Assembly: GCF_002127325.2 (NCBI RefSeq)
Contig: NC_035436.2
Coordinates: forward strand, 30,291,978 to 30,355,977
DNA: 64,000 nucleotides
Direction of reading: 5' to 3'
From: Helianthus annuus
Lineage: Eukaryota; Streptophyta; Magnoliopsida; Asterales; Asteraceae
Translations under genes and position numbers: made by a program
The notes under the pieces: generated by a model
What the model was told of the DNA's origin: nothing
What the model saw: only the letters and a program-made list of their open reading frames with translations
The model's database searches: none
Shown: positions 55,281 to 64,000 of the stretch, in pieces
Numbering within the stretch: the first letter of the stretch is position 1
How the letters are laid out: every line of letters starts with the position of its first letter

Positions 55281-56170
55281 CTAGCGTCTAGTGTGTCTTA
55301 GTCGTGTCGTAAATATAAAAAAATTAAAAAAAAATTGAAAAAATCAAAAATTAAAAAAGATGAAAAAAATAGAAAATGTCTCGAGAAAGTTTTTGCAATA
55401 AATGGAAAATGATAGGTATAATTGGATTGTTGGCATTTGATTACTATATATATGAGATAACGAACGGTCGGTCACGCGTCTATTTTAGGATATGTGGGTA
55501 GGCCCAGCCAGTTGATGAGTTTCTTAGGATCGATATGAAATAACTTAAATTAGAAATCTTGTGGGTTCTCACCTTAGGAGCTGTGACAAAACTGAAACTG
55601 TGGAGAGTATAAGAGGTACGTCATAAGTAAAAAACTTATAATTTTTCCGGTTAAATTGGCACACCTGTTTCTTTTTGTGAAAACAAATCCGAAACAGGGT
55701 GGCGCCCGAAAAAATATTCCATCAATTCATCTGAGCACATGTAAAAACAAAAGAAAAAAAAGACGTGAAGTTTATGGCATTAACCATGGGGATGGTGACT
55801 CGTGTGGCGTATGTCCGCTAAACTGATCATAAGCAAAGCATGTAAAGCTCAAAATATCATCCATCTATCCATCATAAATTTAATCGGAATAACATAAGGG
55901 TTTTTTTATATAAGACGGTAGATATAATCTTTTAACCTTATAAGCTTGAAGTGGGATTAGGTGGCGTTGTAATCTTTTGAGTGTGAGATCCATAGATAAC
56001 TATAAATTACTTGAACTTGAATGAATCGTGAATAAGGGCTTAGAAGCTGGCGGTTGGGTTTAAGTGGATCGTATACCTACAATCTTGATTAACGTGTGGT
56101 TTGATTTGTTAATAAAATAACTGAATATATTGAATGCCAATGTTTCTGATTGTGATTCCATTGCATATAA
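55281..56170 (+). other. E1 non-coding tail
   Basis: A-rich tracts and no supported gene; corresponds to the region between the two PPT-like sites in E0. Confidence 0.6.
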
Positions 56171-56207
56171 TTTTTTCGGGACGAAAAAAAAAATAAGTGT
56201 GGGGATG
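56171..56207 (+). promoter_or_regulatory. E1 polypurine tract with GGA hairpin
   Basis: TTTTTTCG-GGA-CGAAAAAA (56171-56189), then AAATAAGTGTGGGGATG abutting the 3' LTR. Confidence 0.8.
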
Positions 56208-56996
56208 TGATGCCGGGTAAAAAGAAGTCATATTTTATATTAGTTCGTGTCGGTTTTTAGCGTGTTGAGTATATTAATTACTAAGTATTATATATTTATA
56301 GTGTATGGGTGTCTTGTGTGTAACAGGTGCTCTAAAGATGTTTAATGGAGGAAAACAAACTGAAAGCAAGTTTCACGGGTTAATACAAGACATGAAAAGA
56401 AAAAAATCTATCAAGTTTAGACACATAATTTTGATGAGATCTTTTGGATGATGGTTGGCAGCCATTAGGAGGATTATTATTATTATTATTATTTTGGGAA
56501 ATCAAATATATAGTTTTCATCAATCACTTTTTGGGGGTGATATATGCACGTGAAGGACAAAAGTCAACAACAAATTGATAACAACATTATTAATCATCAC
56601 GGCAGCCAGGGGCCCACGATTTTGAAGCTATACACACTCACGTGGACTAGAGGGAGTGGGCCGAGATCATGGACTTGTGATGGACATTATATTTTCTTAT
56701 CACAATATAAATCCACACATATTGGGTTGGTTGGACTTCTTCATCACCATCATAAAAGATGGCAATTTGGGGCATTACAGATTGATTCGCAGACGTTGCA
56801 TAGATTAGAGGGGACATATTTTTTATATTACTTTTCACCTCTCAAGCCAATCAAGGATGTTCAATCAACGCGGGATGACAACCGATGTTGTGAAGACAAT
56901 CATGAGCGGCTAGGCTCTCTCGTGGCTTCTTCCAGGCGGACGGTTCGGTTAGGTTTTTACATTATTCAGTTTATACTCAGGTTTGGATGTATTTTT
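56208..56996 (+). repeat. E1 3' LTR, first part
   Basis: TGATGCCGGGTA start; interrupted after TTTTT (56992-56996) by E5. Confidence 0.9.
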
Positions 56997-57516
56997 TGTA
57001 ACACCCCAACCCGGAAGGGCTGACGTGTCACAATAACGGTAACATAAACAAAAGTCATAATTCCATTTATTTATTTGATAAGGACACAACCATACGATCA
57101 TTAAAGTTAAGACTAATATACAAGCGGAGACATTCATCTTATTTAACTAATATCTTCAGATTTTTTCCTAGGCTTTATTCTTCTCTCTTTTCCCCTCCCA
57201 AAGTAGCCTGTGGACCTGTATATACAAAAAGTTTACGGAATGAGCCGAGTGCTCAGTACGGAATTTTAGGTTCAAATAACAAATAAATGCTTCATATGAA
57301 ATCTTATCCGGATGGAACTTTAGGCGAAAATGATGCAAGAACAAAATTTCATAATCATATCTTACGGATGTACCCATGAGCAAACTTAAAACGTGACAAT
57401 ACACAGGTAGCTACTCCTGCATAATTATCACATGAGATGGCGAATTGGCATACCCGTTATCCACCTCCTTATACTTAAATTCTAGGATCGATCCATACGC
57501 CTCCTAATAGCCTTAT

Positions 57517-57639
57517 GTACCACACTTGTACTTAAGAGACGCCGTGAACTGATCTCTCCGTCACGGATGGAGCACATGATGTTGATGCCACAACAACATG
57601 CTCGTGGGACACTCCACGAGAAGCGATACTCAGGGTATC
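57517..57639 (-). promoter_or_regulatory. Hairpin array in E5 LTR
   Basis: Five hairpins in 123 bp: GTAC/GTAC (57517-57531), TCCG/CGGA (57557-57567), CATGATGTTG/CAACAACATG with one mismatch (57575-57600), CTCGTGG/CCACGAG (57601-57620) and GATAC/GTATC (57625-57639). Confidence 0.7.
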
Positions 57640-58437
57640 AGAGTACAAATGGTTTTATTCACATAACTTGTAAAACTTATTTTCATAATAAAACGGAACA
57701 TATATTGGAACATGCGATAATGAGTATAACAACATAATACTATCGCATGACATGAAAGCTAAATCAAATGATAGGAATCGAACGGACTGTCAAATGAATC
57801 GATAATCAAAGACGTGAGGAGTTTTTAATCGATATAGTAATTTAGTGGTTTTATAACAATTTGAATATGAAGCAATAAAGAGTGGGGTAAGGATCCGTAC
57901 CTTAATAACTCCAAAGTGAAGTTACCTTGTGCTAATATTTTAGATTTATATGGGCAGAGTTTAGACTACTGATTAATCTTTTAACCTAATTTCACCATAA
58001 TGCACACAAAACAGGGTTAGTGATCAATACAGCAGTTACGATAATTTACGAGATCAAATTCTCCCAATGAATGACCAAGTGCAATACTTCAACTCATTTA
58101 TCGTATTAACGACAAACGACAAAGTATAATACTTCAACTCATTTATCGAATTATCGACAAACGACAAAGTATAATGCTTCAACTCTTTTATCGAATTATC
58201 GACAAACGACAAAGCATAACCCAATGTGGGCGGCACTTAGACATTCTTTGGACATATTGATCCCGGAAATGAATCGTAATAGCAATCGAGTAATTACCCT
58301 GATTGCGGCAGCACTTCGTGATTCGTGTGTGTTTAATTGGATTGTAACTACTCTAATTCGACGTATGTTCAGAGAATTTCCGTCGCTTTGACACCAGAAA
58401 TCAAGTGCCAAAGTCGGCTATTTATAGCCAGAAATTT

Positions 58438-58735
58438 GACATGCTTACCTACCTGCTTGATTGACGTGCCTACCTACCTGCTTGACATGCCTACCTACCT
58501 GCTTGATTGACGTGCCTACCTACCTGCTTGACATGCCTACCTACCTGCTTGATTGACGTGCCTACCTACCTGCTTAATTGACATGCCTACCTACCTGCTT
58601 GACATGCCTACCTACCTGCTTGATTGACGTGCCTACCTACTTGCTTGATTGACATGCCTACCTACTTGCTTGATTGACGTGCCTACCTACTTGCTTGATT
58701 GACATGCCTACCTACTTGTTTGATTGACATGCTTG
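58438..58735. repeat. CCTACCTACCTGCTTGA minisatellite in E5 3' LTR
   Basis: Repeated 19-27-bp units alternating GACATG and GATTGACGTG linkers. On the minus strand it starts immediately upstream of the TATA box. The other LTR has a different unit order and number (60783-61100). Confidence 0.9.
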
Positions 58736-58829
58736 GGTGTCTTAATTAGGGTTTTCTAGTGGTTAATTTATAAATTACTATTATTCTTTTTATTTCTAGA
58801 ATAATGATTTTAAATTTATGGGCATTACA

Positions 58830-59292
58830 ACTATTACCCCCTTAAAAGAAATTTCGTCCTCGAAATTTTTTTCAAATAAGAATATAACCTATTGCATAAG
58901 TAACAGAAACGAAACTTTTATAGCAGAGTTACTAACTTATATAACCAGAATCTCCTAACCACACATGTGTATCTGAAATTCATAACTAAGGTCATGACTA
59001 TACTTGTCAATTACCTTATATGTGCCCTAATGGTCCTTTTATAACGTATCTTAATAAAATATCTTACCGTACGAAAAGTCAATAGAGACTTACGGATACT
59101 TAGAGTGACTATTAGTACTGATATTTCCTACGTGGCGGACGATGAGGAGGCATCTATAAGAATAGACATAGGAGTTAAACCAAATAAGAGATCAAGTTGA
59201 ATCCTATAATAGATATCTACCCATTCCTCACAGGTCTTAATTACTATCTTCAAGTTTTCTACAGGAAAGAGCCTTTGCTCTGATACCATAGC
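58830..59292 (-). other. E5 internal region with PPT and PBS
   Basis: Minus-strand PPT CTTTTAAGGGGGTAATAGT (58830-58848) is preceded by hairpin AAATTTCG-AGGA-CGAAATTT (58849-58868). PBS TGGTATCAGAGC is at 59277-59288. No ORF. Confidence 0.85.
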
Positions 59293-61196
59293 TGTAACAC
59301 CCCAACCCGGAAGGGCTGACGTGTCACAATAACGGTAACATAAACAAAAGTCATAATTCCATTTATTTATTTGATAAGGACACAACCATACGATCATTAA
59401 AGTTAAGACTAATATACAAGCGGAGACATTCATCTTATTTAACTAATATCTTCAGATTTATTCCTAGGCTTTATTCTTCTCTCTTTTCCCCTCCCAAAGT
59501 AGCCTGTGGACCTGTATGTACAAAAAGTTTACGGAATGAGCCGAGTGCTCAGTACGGAATTTTAGGTTCAAATAACAAATAAATGCTTCATATGAAATCT
59601 TATCCGGATGGAACTTTAGGCGAAAATGATGCAAGAACAAAATTTCATAATCATATCTTACGGATGTACCCATGAGCAAACTTAAAACGTGACAATACAC
59701 AGGTAGCTACTCCTGCATAATTATCACATGAGATGGCGAATTGGCATACCCGTTATCCACCTCCTTATACTTAAATTCTAGGATCGATCCATACGCCTCC
59801 TAATAGCCTTATGTACCACACTTGTACTTAAGAGACGCCGTGAACTGATCTCTCCGTCACGGATGGAGCACATGATGTTGATGCCACAACAACATGCTCG
59901 TGGGACACTCCACGAGAAGCGATACTCAGGGTATCAGAGTACAAATGGTTTTATTCACATAACTTGTAAAACTTATTTTCATAATAAAACGGAACATATA
60001 TTGGAACATGCGATAATGAGTATAACAACATAATACTATCGCATGACATGAAAGCTAAATCAAATGAAAGGAATCGAACGGACTGTCAAATGAATCGATA
60101 ATCAAAGACGTGAGGAGTTTTTAATCGATATAGTAATTTAGTGGTTTTATAACAATTTGAATATGAAGCAATAAAGAGTGGGGTAAGGATCCGTACCTTA
60201 ATAACTCCAAAGTGAAGTTACCTTGTGCTAATATTTTAGATTTATATGGGCAGAATTAAGATTACTGATTAATCTTTTAACCTAATTTCACCATATGCAC
60301 ACAAAACAGGGTTAGTGATCAATACAGCAGTTACGATAATTTACGAGATCAAATTCTCCTAATGAATGACCAAGTGCAATACTTCAACTCATTTATCGTA
60401 TTAACGACAAACGACAAAGTATAATACTTCAACTCATTTATCGAATTATCGACAAACGACAAAGTATAATGCTTCAACTCATTTATCGAATTATCGACAA
60501 ACGACAAAGCATAACCCAATGTGGGCGGCACTTAGATAGCACTTCGTGATTCGTGTGTGTTTAATTGGATTGACAAAGCATAACCCAACGTTTATCGAAT
60601 TATTGATCCCGGAAATGAATCGTAATAGCGATCGAGTAATTACCCTGATTGCGGCAGCACTTCGTGATTCGTGTGTGTTTAATTGGATTGTAACTACTCT
60701 AATTCGACGTATATTCAGAGAATTTCCGTCGCTCTGACACCAGAAATCAAGTGCCAAAGTCGGCTATTTATAGCCAGAAATTTGACATGCTTACCTACCT
60801 GCTTGACATGCCTACCTACCTGCTTGACATGCCTACCTACCTGCTTGATTGACGTGCCTACCTACCTGCTTGATTGACGTGCCTACCTACCTGCTTGACA
60901 TGCCTACCTACCTGCTTGATTGACGTGCCTACCTACCTGCTTAATTGACATGCCTACCTACCTGCTTGACATGCCTACCTACTTGCTTGATTGACGTGCC
61001 TACCTACTTGCTTGATTGACGTGCCTACCTACTTGCTTGATTGACATGCCTACCTACTTGCTTGATTGACATGCCTACATACTTGTTTGATTGACATGCT
61101 TGGGTGTCTTAATTAGGGTTTTCTAGTGGTTAATTTATAAATTACTATTATTCTTTTTATTTCTAGAATAATGATTTTAAATTTATGGGCATTACA
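59293..61196 (-). repeat. E5 5' LTR (minus strand)
   Basis: 1904 bp; longer than its partner through minisatellite change (60783-61100) and a local duplication near 60537-60610. Confidence 0.9.
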
Positions 61197-61714
61197 TTTT
61201 TGACCTTGACAAAGTTGTATGAATACATTGATGTGTTGGTTTCTTTAAACTAGTTGCTTGCATTTTGAGTTCTTGCTTTACAACTAGTTCGGTTGATGAC
61301 AAAACCTAGTAACTTTTTGAGTGACATAGAGTAGGTTGACTCACACTAGTAAATAGGGTTAATCAAATTATAAAAGATCTGATGACAAGGACCTAGTTTT
61401 GATTATCATCTTAAATTAACCAACTTTCCAACATCATGTCTATGTGATGGCCAATTAACTGAGTAAACTGAATTTTGTGAAACCTAGAACCTGAAGTTTG
61501 GAGGAAGTTACGTTTTATAAATCTGATATTTTTTCTTGTAGTTAGTTTTTTTAGTTTCTTTCAAATTAATCAAAACCCCCAAATCTAGATTACTAGTAGT
61601 TAATTAGATAATTTAGCTGAACACTAACCACAAATTCTCCGTGGATACGATACCCTTCTTACGTTATCTACGTAGTTTAATTAGGTTTTTGCATGACCCT
61701 TACGACAGTCATCA
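61197..61714 (+). repeat. E1 3' LTR, second part
   Basis: Begins with the second TTTTT copy, continues GACCTTGACAAAG as in the 5' LTR and ends CATCA. Confidence 0.9.
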
Positions 61715-61719
61715 ACTGT

Positions 61720-62600
61720 GATAATTAACTCCTGCTCCATATAAAGACTGATGGGCTTATTGTCTCATGAGTCCTATGCACTGTTGAAGGCAAAGTCCTG
61801 TTAAAGACTAGCACTTATCTTGTTAAAGACTAGCGCTTAGTGTAGCAGTGGTTCTCTATACTTTATCTCTCGAGGCAAACCTATACAAACTCAAAGATGA
61901 ACCACTGCCCAACAACAAAAGTGGTTCATCATCAACAGTAGATATTCTATCTTTGTTTTTGTTAACAGTATTTATATGTCCAAACTGTAGATATTATATC
62001 TCTGTTTATGTTAACAGTATTTAATTTCAAACATCTGTTTATGTTCAAACAGATGTTTGAGTCAAACAGATGTTTGAGGTCAAATATTTATTTAATTTCA
62101 AACATTTGTTTATGTCCAGATTAGATGTTTAACAGTATTTAATTTAAAACATTGTTTTAATGATAAAATTTAAAGTTAAATTACAAAATAAAAAAAAATT
62201 CTTGATGACTATTTGTTGTAAATTAAATCAATAATTAATGCTATTAGAAAACTCATCATGACAATTGCTTTCAAATCAGATCAGCAAACTACTGCCCATA
62301 GCCAAGAAAGTATAACTTAGCAGATATTTCCTTTGGCAAACATATACCATAGCAGTGGTTTTGAAATTGCCGGTATTTTCAAATTCAAAATGCCTTGGGA
62401 TATATACTTTGCAATTAATGCACGTTAAGCAATCACTTCTGTCTTATGCTAAAGGCGTGTTATAGGTAAATGAATAGGTTAATTGTAATTATTATAATGT
62501 GTTTAATTTTATATTTTTCCCATGTAAATGCATTAAAAGCCTAATGAGTGTCGCATGATATTGTTTCGTCGGACGATGTATTTAGCCATAGCCTTCTTCA
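61720..62600 (+). other. Continuation of the Helitron-like repeat block
   Basis: Joins text from before 25177 (AACTCCTGCTCC and AAAGACTGATGG words), an AAACATCTGTTT minisatellite (62030-62120) and a stretch matching copies A and B to about 62300. After that, nothing recognised. Confidence 0.6.
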
Positions 62601-62605
62601 TTGGG

Positions 62606-62614
62606 TATATAAAA
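62606..62614 (+). promoter_or_regulatory. TATA box ahead of the F-box gene
   Basis: TATATAAAA about 105 bp before the ATG at 62713. Confidence 0.5.
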
Positions 62615-62712
62615 TACATTTGGAAGAGGTTTTGATCATTACCGTTTTCATCTATCTACTAAATCATCTTCAAAAATTTTGTTGACGAGATTTTCACAAG
62701 GCTCTCTGCAGG

Positions 62713-63046
62713 ATGGAAAATTTTGGTTTTCAAGTGATTGTTGACGAGGTTTTCTCAAGGCTCTCTGCAGAAGATATTTGCCGTTTCAAATGTCTTTCCA
62801 AGAGTTTTTATACGGAATTGTCAAGTCATGCATTTCAGATGATGCATGCTCTCCGAAGTGGAGATTCAGTAGAAAAGAAACTATTATCCTTTAAAGACAC
62901 GTCAATTGTCATTGACGACGTAGTTGGTGGTAAGTTGGATGTTGTTAGTAGTAAAACCTTAAATTTTCCTAACAATGTCCACTCTAGCTTCTTACGTATT
63001 CTATCTTCATTTAATGGGTTGTTGTTAGTTTCCAATGAAGGGATTT
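62713..63046 (+). pseudogene. F-box protein gene, truncated by an LTR-element insertion
   Basis: The first 111 codons of a plant F-box protein, the substrate-recognition subunit of an SCF ubiquitin ligase. The F-box occupies residues about 6-45 (FQVIVDEVFSRLSAEDICRF, then KCLSKSFYTELSS). The downstream text (SFNGLLLVSNEGIL) is the usual start of the F-box-associated beta-propeller, where such proteins continue for another 250 residues or more. The reading instead stops at TAG (63049-63051), created at the junction with the LTR of E6 (starts 63047). The original gene probably continues beyond the insertion, outside the window. A partial 59-bp direct duplication at the start (GTTGACGAG at 62681 and 62740) adds a second scar. 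The chance of a working product is low because almost the whole substrate domain is missing. Confidence 0.7.
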
Positions 63047-63462
63047 TGTAGGATCGAGAAACGATCTGACGATGCGATCAGAAGAGTGCTCGGACAGAAT
63101 CAGAGGCGGAATTCATTGATTCTGTCTTTGTTTAACTTGATTTCACTATTAATTGTCTCTTGTATTAATCAGAAAGTTGTTACAGACGCGAAGACACTTC
63201 GACGGAGCTTCGCCGTCGGAAATCACAACTGTTCTCATGATTTCGCTCAGGAGCACATATATATAGTGCCCAGATTACGCTCCTAGATGACCACCTGTCC
63301 ACATGAGCGAAATCAACTATAGTGATTTCGCCTGAAATCACCTCTAAGACACTATGAGCGAAATCAACACTAACACATGTTTTCTTGATTTTCGTGCACT
63401 GTACAAACAATCCTAACCTAAGACTCGAACAAAGATGTAGTCGACAGACAACTGCACCAACA
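63047..63462 (-). repeat. Putative 3' LTR of E6 (416 bp)
   Basis: TGTTGGTGCAG to CGATCCTACA on the minus strand, directly after an interrupted F-box frame. Boundaries are inferred from TG/CA ends and the adjacent purine tract (63463-63474); a second CAGACTCCCCCTTG-like tract lies near 63595. Confidence 0.6.
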
Positions 63463-64000
63463 GACTCCCCCTTGAATGTTGACGGAATCTTCAGTGAGAG
63501 GCTTCAACATGACAACTCTTCAATATTGATCGGTCTTCTTCGGGAACTTTTCCTGGAATCTACCCGGATCTTTCTCTGGTTCTAACTCTCGTCAGACTCC
63601 CCCTTGCATCAAGCTGGGATTCGCTGTCTGGAATTTGTTATCACCTTTGAAATCAAATCCTGGCTTTTTCAGTTTAAGCTTTTCTCAGGTTCTAAATCAT
63701 CTCCTGGCTTTCCGTAGCAACAGGATCAGAAACCTACACAATCTCAAACACTCTATTACAAGTAAACAATATTGTGATTCACCTTAATGAATCAACTAAA
63801 CCTTTGAGAATCATTTTCATTTAAAATTGATTAAGAATTTAAAACATTCCAAATTCTGATTCAATTTAATGAATCATTTTAAACATTTCAAACCAATTAA
63901 CCAAACTATCTATTCATCATGTTTAGCCTTTGAGATTTTGAATATCAGTTTTCCAACATCAGTTGTCGAAAATCTTTTTTGGATTTTTCATAATATGAAA
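63047..64000 (-). mobile_element. E6: left part of a minus-strand copia-type LTR element
   Basis: A terminal segment 63047-63462 (plus-strand TGTAGGATCGAG to CACCAACA) is followed by GACTCCCCCTTG, the complement of a purine tract. This layout matches the left end of the gag-only copia element at 10492. The rest to the window end shows no supported ORF. The right LTR and TSD are outside the window. Confidence 0.65.

Larger units (their letters stand above)
56997..58829 (-). repeat. E5 3' LTR (minus strand)
   Basis: On the plus strand TGTAACACCCC to GGGCATTACA. Minus-strand TATA box TATAAATA at 58419-58426. Confidence 0.9.
56997..61196 (-). mobile_element. E5: LTR element with only 463 bp of internal sequence, minus strand, TSD TTTTT
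   Basis: LTRs 56997-58829 (1833 bp) and 59293-61196 (1904 bp), PBS beside the right LTR, PPT beside the left, TTTTT on both sides. No coding sequence. U3 text shared with E4 (CCCTGATTGCGGCAGCACTT at about 44808 and 58297) marks it as a relative of E4. LTR differences are about 0.5% plus minisatellite changes and a local duplication near 60537-60610. Confidence 0.9.
25177..61714 (+). mobile_element. E1: non-autonomous Athila-lineage element, outermost of the nest
   Basis: LTR ends TGATG (25177) and CATCA (61714) are flanked by ATTGT and ACTGT (one mismatch). Without inserts the LTRs are about 1.34 and 1.30 kb. The tRNA-Asp type PBS, Athila-like protease and AAGTGTGGGG PPT place it with Athila. 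RT, RNase H and integrase are absent. By eye about 15-17 LTR substitutions in 1.3 kb, the oldest element in the nest. Confidence 0.88.

Noticed and set aside
55068..55301. 77-codon ORF with a strongly hydrophobic segment, possible env-like membrane protein of E1
   Set aside because: The hydrophobic run (FLFLFLF) comes from a T-rich tract; no signal peptide or relatives recognised.
58438..58735. CRISPR-like or satellite array
   Set aside because: Units are contiguous minisatellite copies inside an LTR and vary between the paired LTRs.

Overview
The window is plant nuclear DNA and is almost entirely transposable elements. I infer a large-genome eudicot, most likely Asteraceae, from the Athila, Tekay and copia-gag sequence types. 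This is inference from family resemblance, not a database match. I see no rRNA, tRNA or CRISPR locus and no intact host gene. The only host-type genes are a truncated F-box gene at the right edge and unrecognised exon-like pieces inside a repeat block.

Layout from left to right. (1) 1-7945: the 3' part of an Athila-lineage Ty3/gypsy element (E0), with pol, an extra ORF, a long non-coding tail and the 3' LTR. (2) 7946-9635: unassigned sequence ending in a Helitron-type 3' terminus. (3) About 9793-18170: a reverse-oriented Helitron-like element with a subterminal tandem array, split by a complete minus-strand copia element (10492-17647, TSD GTTGT) that carries gag but no pol. (4) 18247-25176, resuming at 61720-62300: a Helitron-like repeat block with a forward 5' terminus, a long inverted repeat, two nested tandem duplications, a foldback MITE with a verifiable empty site, and exon-like gene fragments. 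(5) 25177-61714: a Russian-doll nest of five LTR elements. (6) 62713-63046: an F-box gene cut off by a minus-strand copia-type LTR element (E6) that runs out of the window.

The nest reads as follows. E1 is a non-autonomous Athila relative (25177-61714, TSD ATTGT/ACTGT). Its 5' LTR contains E2, a Tekay-type chromovirus (26430-52667, TSD CACTA). The E2 leader contains E3, a second Tekay (28955-38735, TSD AAACC). The E2 3' LTR contains E4, a minus-strand non-autonomous gypsy element (43802-50417, TSD CGACT). The E1 3' LTR contains E5, a minus-strand LTR element with only 463 bp between its LTRs (56997-61196, TSD TTTTT). LTR divergence counted by eye (E1 about 1.2%, E5 about 0.5%, E2, E3 and E4 0.1-0.2%) agrees with the nesting order. 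E2 and E3 have uninterrupted gag-pol reading frames. E1, E4, E5 and the copia element lack working pol and must have moved in trans.

The most interesting layer is non-coding. First, every gypsy polypurine tract I can place is preceded within a few bases by a short hairpin with an AGGA or GGA loop, and the stem sequences differ between families by compensatory changes. Second, the LTRs of E2, E3, E4 and E5 carry unrelated sequences that form the same architecture: a tight row of small hairpins downstream of the TATA box, in E2 and E3 bracketed by a good splice donor and acceptor. The E3 hairpins covary between repeat units, and E0 has an analogous two-unit structure. Third, family-specific GC-rich palindromes or short repeats lie close upstream of the TATA boxes of several elements. 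Fourth, the E3 gag carries an 86-bp GT-AG insertion, absent from E2, whose removal is needed to give the ORF an ATG.
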